DNA of 64,000 nucleotides, from NCBI GenBank assembly GCA_041743085.1, contig JBGTNL010000010.1, forward strand, positions 21,226 to 85,225, written 5' to 3'. Positions 45,309-54,758 of this stretch are shown here, in pieces. A model generated the notes under the pieces. That model was given only the letters and a program-made list of their open reading frames with translations. It searched no databases and was not told the DNA's origin. Positions within the stretch are counted from its first letter, which is position 1, and every line of letters begins with the position of its first letter. Source of the stretch: JAFMPW01 sp041743085 (lineage in GTDB: Bacteria > Bacteroidota > Bacteroidia > Flavobacteriales > Flavobacteriaceae). A program made the translations under genes and the position numbers.

Positions 45309-46172
45309 ATGCAAAAAAGTGCTCTAACCCTCCTTATTTTGATATCCCTTACCCTTACGACCCTGAATGCCCAATGGGTTAAGACTAAAGGCAAAGGCTA
45401 CTATAAACTCTCTGCATGGTCGCTTGTTTCCGATCAGCATTATACCGATACCGGAAATATCGACCCAAATGTAACCCGTGGCTATTTTAACCTTAATTTT
45501 TATGGAGAATATGGGATTACGGATAAATGGGACATCATAGCCTACATCCCATTTTATTCGCGCACCTATCAAAATAAACAAATATCAGGAACAACAGGTG
45601 CCGTTTTACAAGAGGGCGAAAGTCTCAACGGGATCGGGGATACTGATATTTCTTTTCGGTACGGATTGCTTAAGACAAGTAAATTAGCCCTGTCGGCCAG
45701 CCTAAAATTGGGACTTCCCATTGGCAACAATTCGGGCGGTAGTGATGGTAGTTTTCAAACAGGGGACGGCGAATTTAACCAATTGTTACAGGTTGATCTG
45801 GGGATACCCTTTAAATTTAACATGGTTCCAGGATTCGCTAAAACGTATCTTGGATTTAATAACCGTACAATGGATTTTTCAGATGAGCTGCATTTTGGTG
45901 CGGAAGCTGGGCTTAATTTTTATAAAAACAAAATCTGGCTGATCGGGCGTATCCTTGTTGTAGAATCACTTCAAAACGGGAGTCTTTCCAACCAAACCAA
46001 TCAGGGAAGCATATTTGCAAATAATGTCGAATACGTCAGTGTGGGTGCGGAATTGGCGTATTATCTAACTCGGAAACTAGGGATTTCTTTCGCCTACGGC
46101 GGTGCCTTAAGCGGAAGGATTATTTATGCCAACCCCACGTATTCCGGGGGTATTTTTTTGGATATCAAATAA
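45309..46172 (+). CDS. Outer-membrane barrel protein, unrecognised family
   Basis: 287 aa with a signal peptide (ending LNAQW) and alternating beta-strand character (FNLNFYGEYGITDKWDIIAYI, LALSASLKLGLPIG), ending in GGIFLDIK. Such transporter-like barrels are common in Bacteroidota next to metabolic genes. It is co-transcribed with the DM13 lipoprotein. There is a general resemblance to the barrel proteins at 47 and 50 kb, but I cannot assert close homology. Confidence 0.75.
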   Translation: MQKSALTLLILISLTLTTLNAQWVKTKGKGYYKLSAWSLVSDQHYTDTGNIDPNVTRGYFNLNFYGEYGITDKWDIIAYIPFYSRTYQNKQISGTTGAVLQEGESLNGIGDTDISFRYGLLKTSKLALSASLKLGLPIGNNSGGSDGSFQTGDGEFNQLLQVDLGIPFKFNMVPGFAKTYLGFNNRTMDFSDELHFGAEAGLNFYKNKIWLIGRILVVESLQNGSLSNQTNQGSIFANNVEYVSVGAELAYYLTRKLGISFAYGGALSGRIIYANPTYSGGIFLDIK

Positions 46173-46365
46173 TCCCGTCGGACAAAATATTGGCAACCCG
46201 GATAGGGGTGTTTTCCATTTTAATCAATCAATTCTCGAACCCTCTTCATAAGGGTTAAAAGAAAAATTGGAAACCTTAGCTTTCCATCAAGTTAAAAATA
46301 AACTTTCATCCTTTGAATACCTCGAGAATTATTTAGTACTATAGACATTCCCGATAAAATAATAG

Positions 46366-46604
46366 AGCACCATTTATGAGGTCTATACACCAGATGGCAA
46401 GTCCTTTACTGCTAGCCTGAACAAACTCTCCGGAACTGCCGTCAAAGCATATTGGTATCATCCAAATACCGACGTTTCGACAGTAATCAATAATGTTCAA
46501 AAAGATAGCCCCGTTCAATTTATCACCCATCAAATGGCGAAGGGAACGACTGGATTCTATTTGTTGACGATGCATGGCGCAACTTGGTCAAACCGGGTCG
46601 GTAA
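46366..46604 (+). pseudogene. 3' relic of a glycosidase with collagen-binding-like domain
   Basis: The first frame gives YEVYTPDGKSFTASL, LSGTAVKAYWYHPNTDVSTV; after a frameshift near 46510 another frame continues NGEGNDWILFVDDAW and ends NLVKPGR-stop at 46604. This is the typical end of DUF4038/GH140-like enzymes with a C-terminal collagen-binding-like domain, the same domain that ends the intact gene at 7.9-9.7 kb. Nothing of the catalytic part remains. Confidence 0.6.
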
Positions 46605-46857
46605 ACTAGCTCCGCAGGTACGTCGCAATCTAAACCTAAAACAAAAAGAATCGATAGCTAACCTATTAAACTCCCACACATTATTTTTTTTGTATAAAAA
46701 AACAGGGGAAGGCGCTGTTGGAATCCGTATATCTTGCCGAGAAAATCGTTTAAAATTTTAAAAAAAAAGCTAAAAACGCCATTGTCCTATTACTGCAGAT
46801 CTTATTTTTTGTATTGTGTAATTTGAGTTCGTTTGTTTTCAGGATAGATGGTACTTT

Positions 46858-47136
46858 TTAATTCCGGTATTGACCATTTTTATTTCGAATAGTCGATGCG
46901 GCTACGCCCATGTTTTCTTCTATTTCAAGGAATTCTTCCATGGCTGTAATTCCTATTCCGATGATAGCCGGATGATGCACAATATGTTCTACGTTGTACA
47001 ACAGTTCCCTGTAAAAAAATAATATTTAGGGAAATTTTTCCGCTTTTGTTAGAAATAGAGTAGCCAGCTTGTCCGACAGCTTATGTATCAAAAGCCGCAA
47101 TTGGCTCAAATAGCTCTTTGCAATAGATTTAATCAT
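46858..47136 (-). pseudogene. Relic of a DinB-like gene
   Basis: A start MIKSIAKSYLSQLRLLIHKL reads out at 47136 and is soon stopped. In a second frame the C-terminus follows: ELLYNVEHIVHHPAIIGIG, then GVAASTIRNKNGQYRN-stop at 46858. The IEH-IHH spacing and GVA(P/S)ST ending are those of DinB-superfamily proteins. About half the middle is missing. Confidence 0.5.
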
Positions 47137-47346
47137 GTCTGCTATTTAATGTTGAATAGGTTCAATTTAATTATAAAAACTTACATTCTTATGAAGGACA
47201 CCTAGCCTATAGAACGTATGGAAGAATTTTAGAACAAGCTCAAAAAAGTTCAATAACTAAAACGTCTAGTATTATTTTAACATTATACCCGTAAGCAGTT
47301 TACTACGCATTCGACCTAGTCTGCAAATCCTATAAAACTATGAAAT

Positions 47347-48270
47347 ATGACTTCAAAGAACACTAAACAACTTTTTTTATTGGCGTCACTTATGATCGCG
47401 TCGATAACACATGCCCAAGGGATAATAGATGGTTTCTATAACCCAAAAGGTAAAATCTCCCTAACGGCTTCCTACACGGGGACGGCCTTCGACGAATTTT
47501 ACGTAGGGATGGAAAAGGTAGGGCCCGTACCCGCCCATAACAAGATCACCCAGGACATTCTTGGCCTTTATGCCAAATATGGCCTGTTCGATAACCTGAC
47601 CTTGGTGCTTAACGCCCCCTATATTTCTGCCAATGGGGAAGGCGATCCGGATCCCGTGAACGGCGAGACCAAGCAATCCGGTTTTCAGGATCTTGCCATC
47701 GCGGCAAAGTATAGACCGTTCAGTGTGGGACTATCGGGTGGAAAGATCGATGGGATCACCTCCCTTGGATTCGGGATTCCTACCGGCTATGAGCCCAATG
47801 GCCTCCTTTCCATCGGGACCGGGGCATTTACAACGGATCTTCATGTGGGCGGCCATTTGCAGTTGAATGCAGGGTTTTTTAGCACATTAGTCGTGGGTTA
47901 CAGCCTTCGTGGAAAAGCGGACAATACCTTCAACACGGCAGATGGGAACGACTTTGAAGTCCCGAACGCTTTTCTGGCGATGGGCAAAGTGGGCTATACG
48001 TCCTCCAAGTTTTACGTTGAGGCATGGATAGACTATCAGGGTACTTCTTCTGACGGCGTCGATATCATGGGGCCTGGATTTGCTGGTAATTTCCCCGAGA
48101 CCCGGGTGGACTATACCCGTTTTGGTGTCTCCGGATACGTGCCGATAATCTCCGGCCTTGGGGTGGGCGCAGGTTTTGGAACCGTGTTGGACGGAAGAAA
48201 TATAGGCAATACCACCTATTTCAATACCGGTATTACCTATTCATTCGATACTCAATCCACGAATCCCTAA
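47347..48270 (+). CDS. Outer-membrane barrel protein A of the haloperoxidase region
   Basis: 307 aa. A signal peptide ends near ITHAQ, then GIIDGFYNPKGKISLTASY and alternating strands follow to a TYSFDT end. It is a paralogue of the barrel protein at 49919-50821 (shared GIIDGF / GLLDGF start, FYVG / YFVG, YISA, DYTRFGVSGY / DFTRIGLTLY, DGRNIGN / SGTNIGKS). The family (MetA/phenol-degradation-like or generic transporter barrel) has no known substrate. It stands alone on the plus strand and ends in a strong terminator. The conserved three-block promoter was not found upstream of it. Confidence 0.8.
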   Translation: MTSKNTKQLFLLASLMIASITHAQGIIDGFYNPKGKISLTASYTGTAFDEFYVGMEKVGPVPAHNKITQDILGLYAKYGLFDNLTLVLNAPYISANGEGDPDPVNGETKQSGFQDLAIAAKYRPFSVGLSGGKIDGITSLGFGIPTGYEPNGLLSIGTGAFTTDLHVGGHLQLNAGFFSTLVVGYSLRGKADNTFNTADGNDFEVPNAFLAMGKVGYTSSKFYVEAWIDYQGTSSDGVDIMGPGFAGNFPETRVDYTRFGVSGYVPIISGLGVGAGFGTVLDGRNIGNTTYFNTGITYSFDTQSTNP

Positions 48271-48291
48271 CGAAACACAACGATCTATAGG

Positions 48292-48325
48292 AAAGCCCGA
48301 TAATCTAAATCGGGCTTTTTTTTTT
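48292..48325 (+). terminator. Rho-independent terminator of barrel gene A
   Basis: Stem AAGCCCGAT / ATCGGGCTT (48293-48301, 48309-48317), loop of 7, then a run of nine T. The minus-strand haloperoxidase gene ends 65 bp further on. Confidence 0.9.
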
Positions 48326-48389
48326 GATATCCCTACACTGATCAAATGGGTTTGCTATCAGATGGTTTTGAATGGCAATCTACTTCCCC

Positions 48390-49898
48390 TCAATTATCGA
48401 TGCCATCATTTTGGCCCTCCGAAATGAGGAGTTCCCCAACCGCCACCCCGGATTTTCTTCCTTCCAGATTGTCGAATTGGTAGTGTATACCGCCATACAC
48501 GCGTGAGTCACCGGCCTCTGTAAACTGTTGTTCAAGACTTTCCTTTTCCGAAGGGAAAAGATAACCGAGCACGGTTCCTGCGGCTGCAGAAAACGAGGAA
48601 TGTCCGGAAGTATAGGAGGGAAAATTGGGAATCCCTGTGGCGACCCTGATATTTGGGTCGATCTGTGACGGTCTGGGAAAATAGTATTTATATTTGGCAT
48701 ACCAGCATAGAATACCGCTATCCATAATGGCCCGGTTCATCAGCGAAAATGCCCTCGCTGTCCTGACCTCGCTCCATTTGTTCTGCAGGATCAGGTTTTC
48801 GGCAATAAGGTTCCAATGCCCCGGAGGGGTGGAGGTGCCTCCGCCATCCGCCCAAAAATCGGATATCCGCCATTGCTCTCTCGACCTTTTATCCGAAATC
48901 TTTCGAACATTGGCAATATCTGCGTTAAATTCCGGCGTGCCCACTTGCGGAGGTAGTGGTGGCAAGGCTGCGAAAACAGCGGTGGAGTCCATCCAAGTCT
49001 TTACCCTTCCATACAAGGGCAGCATGGGACTCCTCAGGGGCAATTCAATACATATCCAAGGTTCGGGAACGGTGTTGGCATTGATTTCGAAAAATGAAGT
49101 GTAGGTGGCGTTGGGGTCGGCGGCCAAGCTCATCCGGTCCGTTTTGGCATACCCCATTACCTTTGAGGCCACAAAAGTACCCAAAGCATTTCCCGACATG
49201 ACATCGCTTTCCGTGCCCATACCGCCCCAAGAGACCGTATTTTTATGTTCTTCGGCAAGGGTATCGATAAAATCCGCCTCCGCGGGAAACAGGGTCTTGA
49301 GCACCGACGAAGACACACTTGCTATCACGGCCTGTTCCGAAGGATAACAGGGCAATGGGGTCGCATCAAAAAGGGTATTGACCTCGCCGCTCACCGTACT
49401 AGGGGCGGGGCGATTTACCTCATACTTCAATTTCCAGGCGGCTATGAGCGCATCGTGTTGTGCTACGCTCAACAGGGCATACGCCCTTGCTGCAAAAGGC
49501 GGATTGGCAAAAGGCCGCTGCGGATCCGGGGCGGAACCGACGGCCGGGGCGACATTGTACTTGCCGACCAGGTCCCTCATAATCTGGTTCCACCGTATAA
49601 CCCCTCCGGCCCCCCAATACTTTATTTTGCCTTCCTGTGCACTCGTTCTCTCCTTCGTAATCTTTACTAGACGCTCTAGTTCTGCCCGGTACGCTTCGGA
49701 ATCGGTGCTTTCCGCAACGGGCATTTCCAGCTCTGAAAGGTAGTCGATACCCATGACGCTCTTCCAGCTGCCGGCATCCCCATCTTGGGAAGCGGAAACT
49801 AAGGGCTGCAGTTCCACCATGTCGGGAATATCTTCGGAACAGGAAAAAAGTGTGGCCAGGACAATAAGAGGTAGGATTATTTTAAAATTAGGTTTCAT
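48390..49898 (-). CDS. Vanadium-haloperoxidase-type PAP2 lipoprotein 1
   Basis: 502 aa lipoprotein (signal then LFSC). All vanadate/phosphate-site residues are present with the right spacing: Lys402-x6-Arg409-Pro, Ser431-Gly432-His433 in the form PSYTSGHSS, and Arg466 with His472 in SRVYGGIH. The N-terminal part has helical repeats (AYALLSVAQHDALIAAWK) seen in these enzymes. It could be a haloperoxidase (H2O2 plus halide) or an acid phosphatase; sequence alone does not decide. It begins 20 bp after the stop of barrel gene B and is in one operon with it. Confidence 0.85.
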   Translation of the reverse strand: MKPNFKIILPLIVLATLFSCSEDIPDMVELQPLVSASQDGDAGSWKSVMGIDYLSELEMPVAESTDSEAYRAELERLVKITKERTSAQEGKIKYWGAGGVIRWNQIMRDLVGKYNVAPAVGSAPDPQRPFANPPFAARAYALLSVAQHDALIAAWKLKYEVNRPAPSTVSGEVNTLFDATPLPCYPSEQAVIASVSSSVLKTLFPAEADFIDTLAEEHKNTVSWGGMGTESDVMSGNALGTFVASKVMGYAKTDRMSLAADPNATYTSFFEINANTVPEPWICIELPLRSPMLPLYGRVKTWMDSTAVFAALPPLPPQVGTPEFNADIANVRKISDKRSREQWRISDFWADGGGTSTPPGHWNLIAENLILQNKWSEVRTARAFSLMNRAIMDSGILCWYAKYKYYFPRPSQIDPNIRVATGIPNFPSYTSGHSSFSAAAGTVLGYLFPSEKESLEQQFTEAGDSRVYGGIHYQFDNLEGRKSGVAVGELLISEGQNDGIDN

Positions 49899-49918
49899 TA
49901 CAATTGCAGTTTGTATGG

Positions 49919-50821
49919 TTAATCAATGGATTGTGCAGCAACGGAAAAGTGGTACACCAGGGAAGCACTAAAACGGTTGGATTTACCGATGTTCGTTCCG
50001 GAAAGTGTAAATCCTCCGCCCACGGCAATACCGAAATTCTCAAATTTTGGAATCGGATGGTATAGCGTAAGGCCTATTCGGGTAAAATCGATATCGTTGC
50101 TCGGAAATGGCACCCCCGCACCTATATCGGTGCCGTTCCTTGAGTTTTGATGTTGGAGCCAGGCATCGGCATACCATTTTTTATAACTTCCGCCTGTTCT
50201 CAAAATGTAGTCCCAGGCATCGGGTACGCTGACCTCCAACCCGCGATCGATATCTACATTGCCCCGTTTTATATAACCTGTTTGTGCAGCAACGAAAAAA
50301 CCTTGCGAAAACCGGTACTGTGCGATCAGGCGACCATCCCATTGCGTCGATTGGTTGCCGATGGATACGGGGGAATCCGCAATGTAGTCAGACAGGGGCG
50401 TACTGATCCCTCCGACTGCCATCAGGGACAGGGTGGCGTTGTTCGCTACGGATCTGTTCAAAAACCTACCCTTCACGAAGAGGCTTATGTCCTGAAAATC
50501 ATCCTGATCCGACATAAAGCCTTGGGTGGCCCTGGCCGAGATGTAAGGTGCCGATACGATAACATCCAAATAGTCGGTCACTCCTCCAGCAACAAAAATC
50601 CCAAAGGAATTCGTTTTTATGGTGCCTAAATTTGGATTTTGTGTTTTATTGTCCCCCACAAAATAGGTATCGTACGATTCGTTGCTATAGCTCAGGGCGG
50701 TGACCAGATTTCCCCTTCCCCTCATAAAACCATCGAGTAATCCCTGTGCCCAGGAATAGTTTGCAAAGAGAATCAGGAATAAAAGTAGTATAAATAAGCG
50801 ATTTTTTTTGGTCGGTTTCAT
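49919..50821 (-). CDS. Outer-membrane barrel protein B, partner of haloperoxidase 1
   Basis: 300 aa from ATG 50821. Signal peptide (LFILLLFLILFANYSWAQ), then GLLDGFMRGRGNLVTALSY and barrel-like strands, ending LVYHFSVAAQ. It is a paralogue of barrel protein A at 47-48 kb. Being the first gene of the operon with haloperoxidase 1, it may let a substrate or product cross the outer membrane, or hold the enzyme there; both are inference. Its promoter carries the three conserved blocks described below. Confidence 0.8.
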   Translation of the reverse strand: MKPTKKNRLFILLLFLILFANYSWAQGLLDGFMRGRGNLVTALSYSNESYDTYFVGDNKTQNPNLGTIKTNSFGIFVAGGVTDYLDVIVSAPYISARATQGFMSDQDDFQDISLFVKGRFLNRSVANNATLSLMAVGGISTPLSDYIADSPVSIGNQSTQWDGRLIAQYRFSQGFFVAAQTGYIKRGNVDIDRGLEVSVPDAWDYILRTGGSYKKWYADAWLQHQNSRNGTDIGAGVPFPSNDIDFTRIGLTLYHPIPKFENFGIAVGGGFTLSGTNIGKSNRFSASLVYHFSVAAQSID

Positions 50822-50843
50822 CCAGCGGTTTGAGTTAGTATAT

Positions 50844-50914
50844 GCCAATACTATTCATTTACTTGATGTAAAGGGCATTTATTACATGAATCATACCAAT
50901 GGGTTGATGAAACC
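50844..50914 (-). promoter_or_regulatory. Three-block promoter of the barrel B / haloperoxidase 1 operon
   Basis: Minus strand, in order: block 1 GGTTTCATCAACC (50914-50902), 10 bp, block 2 ATTCATGTAATAAAT (50891-50877), 14 bp, block 3 GTAAATGAATAGTATTGGC (50862-50844), then 22 bp to ATG 50821. The same three blocks with the same two spacers occur before haloperoxidase 2. TTTCAT and ATTCAT start 21 bp apart, as for a LytTR direct-repeat site; block 3 probably includes the -7 element. Confidence 0.75.
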
Positions 50915-50921
50915 TAATATT

Positions 50922-51437
50922 GAATGGATAAGTCTATGCATGGCTCGGTTTTCGGATTCATAGTTCACAAGTCATATGGTAAGCTCTTATGGAACCGACT
51001 ATATCATGGCCTTGTTGCCCTATATGGTTCAATTTTTGCGGCATTTTCCAACAGGTTAAATGCACCAAAACCAACACCCATCACGATGTTTTACAAATTG
51101 AGCGAATACCTTAACCCAAATCCCACGGCCATTTGCCTGTCCAATTTGGATGGCCTCTACAAAAACTCGATTTCAGAACTGTCCGTTGATACACGGATAG
51201 CCTATTGTCAAAGACTTATTGCCCACAACAGATATGTCTGCAAAATACGGGGGAAAAAGAAAAAAGGAAAGCACTTAAGCGGGTATTGATGGCTGCGGAA
51301 AATGAAATCTGTTGTCTATAAGCACTATAGGAAAGGAAATTTTACCCCTAAAAAATAGTTGCCCTCAATTGCCCCTTTTTTGCTTGCAATGCAAATAAAA
51401 CCTACATTGGCCTTGTACGATCATTAGTTTCCGCTCA
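50922..51437. other. Intergenic region before the hybrid kinase
   Basis: A 121-codon plus-strand ORF at 50924-51289 begins right next to the minus-strand operator and has no recognised family or typical composition, so I do not call it. A possible kinase promoter is TTTTTTG (about 51367-51373), 20 bp, then TACATTGG (about 51394-51401). Confidence 0.35.
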
Positions 51438-54083
51438 ATGAAATTTCGACATTCCATAGTGACCCGTTTTGCGCTGTTCTTTACCGGTCTGATTATTTTT
51501 TCCATTCTTTTGACGGGCTATCTGGTCTTCCAAAAAGCAGCGGGGGTTATTGTCGAATATTCACAGGATCGGATCATGCACATCTCGGAACTGGCGGAAC
51601 AATCCTTTTACGCCTTGCTAAACGAAGTCTCCAATGATATTGCCGTCATAGCTGCGAGCCCTACCCTGCGAAACTATGTCAACGACCCAAGGGAACATAA
51701 CTCTGGGGACATTGAAAAGTTATTCCGTATTACGCTCGAAAATAAAGCGTCCTATTTTCAGATACGGTTTATCGGCGTAGCCAACCAGGGCAAGGAAGTC
51801 ATCCGTTTCGATAAAAGTAACGGGCAGGTCTTTAAGTCCGATACACTTCAACAAAAAGGAAATCTCGATTATTTTAAGGAAACCGTCCAAATAAAGAAAG
51901 GGGAATTTTACTTTTCCAAGATAAACCTGAACGAAGAGTATGGTGTGATCAGTAATCCCCCGACCCCGACGGTAAGGGCCGCAAGCCCCATATTTGATTC
52001 CGAAGACCGACCTGTAGGCATATTGGTCATCAATGTAGACCTGGGCAAACTTTATGGGGCATTTGGACAAATTTCCGGCAGCGAGTCCCAACTCAATATA
52101 ATAGATGCCGAGGGACAGTATTTATATTCCCCCGAAACTCTCAAACAATTCAGTGAACAGACAAACAAGGGTTTTAACTTTTACAAGGACTTCAAAATCA
52201 ACGCGGATTCGGTTTCGGGTAAAAAGCGGTATTTCGGCCAACTGAAGGGTTCCAGAGGCAACACCTATATGGGCGCTATTAAGGAATTAAGCTATTTTCA
52301 TGGGGAACGGAAAGTTTATTTGATTTCATACATCGAACAAAACATGTTGCTGAAAAGTGCCCGTGCGGTGCGTGCCGATAGTCTTCGCACGCTACTATGG
52401 GTTTGTTTGTTTTCCATCTTGATGTCATGGCTTTTTGCCAACCTTTTTTCAAAGAAGATCAATCAGGTTACCAGGGCTATCAGCAATTATGATAAAGGGA
52501 TAACGGACGATATGGATCTTCCGACGGACAGAAAGGACGAAATAGGCACCTTGGCCAATTCGTTCGCCAAAATGAAGGCCAAGATCGACGGAAACGTAAA
52601 GGAATTGAACTCGGCGCTCGAAAAGGAACAGCATGCCAAAAAACAGCGGGACGAATTCCTGCAGAACATGAGCCATGAAATGCGCACCCCCCTGAACACC
52701 ATTTTAGGGCTTACCCAGTTTCTGTACAAACAGTCGCCTTCGGAAACGCAACTGCCTATCATCAAATCCCTCGAAAGAAGTGCTAACAACCTGGCAGGGC
52801 TTGTATATGATGTGCTGGACCACCAAAAACTCCTGGAAAGAAAAGTACAGATTGTATTCACGCCCACGGATATAGGGGAACTGTTGCGGGATATTCATTC
52901 CAGCTATGCGTTTGAGGCCTTGCAAAAAGGGTTGTCCTTTCGTCTAAATTTGGGTGAAAGCCTTGATGGACATCGTTTTGAAACGGATCCCTTGCGGTTA
53001 TCGCAAATCGTTACCAACCTGGTCGTCAATGCTATCAAGTATACCCAAAAAGGAAACATCGATCTGATCGCAGGCATCGGCTCGGGAAACGTTCCGGTAT
53101 TGGAGCTAAAAATAAAGGATACGGGCATAGGTATACTTCCCGAAAATATTGCGAAGATCAACGAACGTTTCTTCAGGGAGGAAGAAGTTCTTTCCGGGAG
53201 GTATGGCGGATATGGCCTTGGTCTATCTATTGTTAAACAATTGACGGAATTGTTCGGGGGTACGTTAAAAGCGGTATCCAAGAAGGGTAAAGGATCCGAA
53301 TTCCAAGTTACTATACCATTAATACCTACCTCTGTTCCAAAAATAAAACACAATGTGTTGGCCAAGCAGCACTTGTTGCCGCGATTGAGCAATTCGTATC
53401 AGGTTTTATATGTTGAGGACGATGCCTCTACCGTAGAATTGATGAAGTACATACTCGATGATGAAAAGATAGTACTGCAACATACGGATACGTTGGACGA
53501 CGTATTGGAAAGTATGGCTACGAGCCCGCCAAACCTGATCATAAGCGATCTGATGTTGGAGGATAAAAACCTGATATCCGTCCTCAAGGAATGGGTCGAG
53601 ACCAAAAAAAATGCCTGTCCGCTGATCCTCGTCTCGGCCTTGGAACCGGAAACCATGGAGCAAATTAGCCCCTTATATTTTCAGAAGCCCTTTGACATAC
53701 AGTCGCTGAAAGACTGTGTGTACCGTGTTTTAGGAGCGAATGAATTCAACACTCCCGATTTTTCGAATATCTACCGTAATTATGACAACGACCCCGCCAA
53801 AGTATACAAGGTATTAACGCTACTACAGGAAGAGTTCGGAACCTACCTCAAAAGAATTGAAAATGTTGTGGTTACGAAAGATCAAAAGGAATGGAACGCC
53901 ATTCTACATAAACTCATAGCTCATATCAATACGTTGGGGCTAACCGACCTTAAGGATTTGCTGCCCGAAAAAATTGTAGATTTTCAAAGTAAAAACCTAA
54001 ATCGAATACGCAATATTTTCGCCTATTATTCATGTTGCATTAGGTTTGAGGAGCGTCTCAATTCAAAAGCTCAATCTTCTTGA
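51438..54083 (+). CDS. Hybrid sensor histidine kinase with Cache-like sensor, receiver and Hpt-like C-terminus
   Basis: 881 aa. TM1 at about 8-30, an extracytoplasmic Cache-like sensor (about 35-310; FDSEDRPVGILVINVDLG near the end), TM2 at about 315-337, HAMP, HisKA with His413 in MSHEMRTPLN, ATPase (NAIKYTQKGNI, GLGLSIVKQL), a receiver with EDD and Asp704 (IISDLMLED), and a C-terminal Hpt-like helix with His824 in LHKLIAHINTLG. The full phosphorelay faces a LytTR regulator encoded tail-to-tail (26-bp overlap). The Cache-like sensor suggests an external small ligand. Confidence 0.93.
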   Translation: MKFRHSIVTRFALFFTGLIIFSILLTGYLVFQKAAGVIVEYSQDRIMHISELAEQSFYALLNEVSNDIAVIAASPTLRNYVNDPREHNSGDIEKLFRITLENKASYFQIRFIGVANQGKEVIRFDKSNGQVFKSDTLQQKGNLDYFKETVQIKKGEFYFSKINLNEEYGVISNPPTPTVRAASPIFDSEDRPVGILVINVDLGKLYGAFGQISGSESQLNIIDAEGQYLYSPETLKQFSEQTNKGFNFYKDFKINADSVSGKKRYFGQLKGSRGNTYMGAIKELSYFHGERKVYLISYIEQNMLLKSARAVRADSLRTLLWVCLFSILMSWLFANLFSKKINQVTRAISNYDKGITDDMDLPTDRKDEIGTLANSFAKMKAKIDGNVKELNSALEKEQHAKKQRDEFLQNMSHEMRTPLNTILGLTQFLYKQSPSETQLPIIKSLERSANNLAGLVYDVLDHQKLLERKVQIVFTPTDIGELLRDIHSSYAFEALQKGLSFRLNLGESLDGHRFETDPLRLSQIVTNLVVNAIKYTQKGNIDLIAGIGSGNVPVLELKIKDTGIGILPENIAKINERFFREEEVLSGRYGGYGLGLSIVKQLTELFGGTLKAVSKKGKGSEFQVTIPLIPTSVPKIKHNVLAKQHLLPRLSNSYQVLYVEDDASTVELMKYILDDEKIVLQHTDTLDDVLESMATSPPNLIISDLMLEDKNLISVLKEWVETKKNACPLILVSALEPETMEQISPLYFQKPFDIQSLKDCVYRVLGANEFNTPDFSNIYRNYDNDPAKVYKVLTLLQEEFGTYLKRIENVVVTKDQKEWNAILHKLIAHINTLGLTDLKDLLPEKIVDFQSKNLNRIRNIFAYYSCCIRFEERLNSKAQSS

Positions 54084-54738
54084 GCAGTTCTTTTTCATAG
54101 CTCTGACTGACCGGAATATGGTCTTTTCCGATCTCGATGGCATTGTTATCAATAAAATCTATGCTGTTTAAGTTAACGATATAGGAGCGGTGTACCTTTT
54201 GAAAAAATTCGGGAAGTTTGGGCTCCAGGTCCTTTAAGGTCATCAACGTCATTATTTTTCTTTCGTTCAGGACCACCGCAATGTAATTCGCCTCAGACTT
54301 AAAGTACTTTACCTCTTCCAGTCTTATTTTTACCAATTTGTTCCCTTCCTTGATAAACAATCTGGATTTCATTTCCCGATCGGTTGACACAAAATTACGG
54401 GCCTTTTGGAACCCCTGGAAAAAGCGTGGAAAATTGATCGGCTTTACCAAATAATCCACGATCTGGTTGTAAGCATAGGAGTCGGACGCAAAATCCCTGT
54501 TCGAGGTCACCATGATTACGGCCGTATTGGGATCGATGCAATTCAGAATATCCTTCCCCGTAATATCCGGTAGGTCAAAGTCCAATAGGATAAGGTCGAA
54601 ATTAGTGCCATTGATAAGGTTTAGGGTCTCGAAACCGGATATGGCGATCGTAATACCTGTAATCTCATCGATCTTACCACAAAAATGTTCCAGTAGATCA
54701 CAGATCAAAGGGTCATCGTCAACAATAAGGCACTTCAT
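54058..54738 (-). CDS. LytTR-family response regulator
   Basis: 226 aa. Receiver domain with DDD at 7-9, phospho-acceptor Asp53 (LLDFDLPD) and Lys in YLVKPI, then a LytTR DNA-binding domain (about 125-224; FIKEGNKLVKIRLEEVKYFKS, RSYIVNL, IPVSQSYEKEL). LytTR regulators bind two direct repeats about 21 bp apart. Such a repeat lies in its own upstream region, shared with haloperoxidase 2, and also before the barrel B operon. It is the likely output of the hybrid kinase, whose gene converges on it. Confidence 0.93.
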   Translation of the reverse strand: MKCLIVDDDPLICDLLEHFCGKIDEITGITIAISGFETLNLINGTNFDLILLDFDLPDITGKDILNCIDPNTAVIMVTSNRDFASDSYAYNQIVDYLVKPINFPRFFQGFQKARNFVSTDREMKSRLFIKEGNKLVKIRLEEVKYFKSEANYIAVVLNERKIMTLMTLKDLEPKLPEFFQKVHRSYIVNLNSIDFIDNNAIEIGKDHIPVSQSYEKELLKKIELLN

Positions 54739-54758
54739 GGCTCGTCCGATAAATTATG

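Noticed and set aside
46534..46761. 75-codon plus-strand ORF starting MAKGTTGF
   Set aside because: It is the out-of-frame reading of the glycosidase relic; the other frame gives the family ending NDWILFVDD.
50924..51289. 121-codon plus-strand ORF between barrel B operator and the hybrid kinase
   Set aside because: No recognised family, unusual composition, and it begins within 10 bp of the minus-strand operator; could still be real but I cannot support it.
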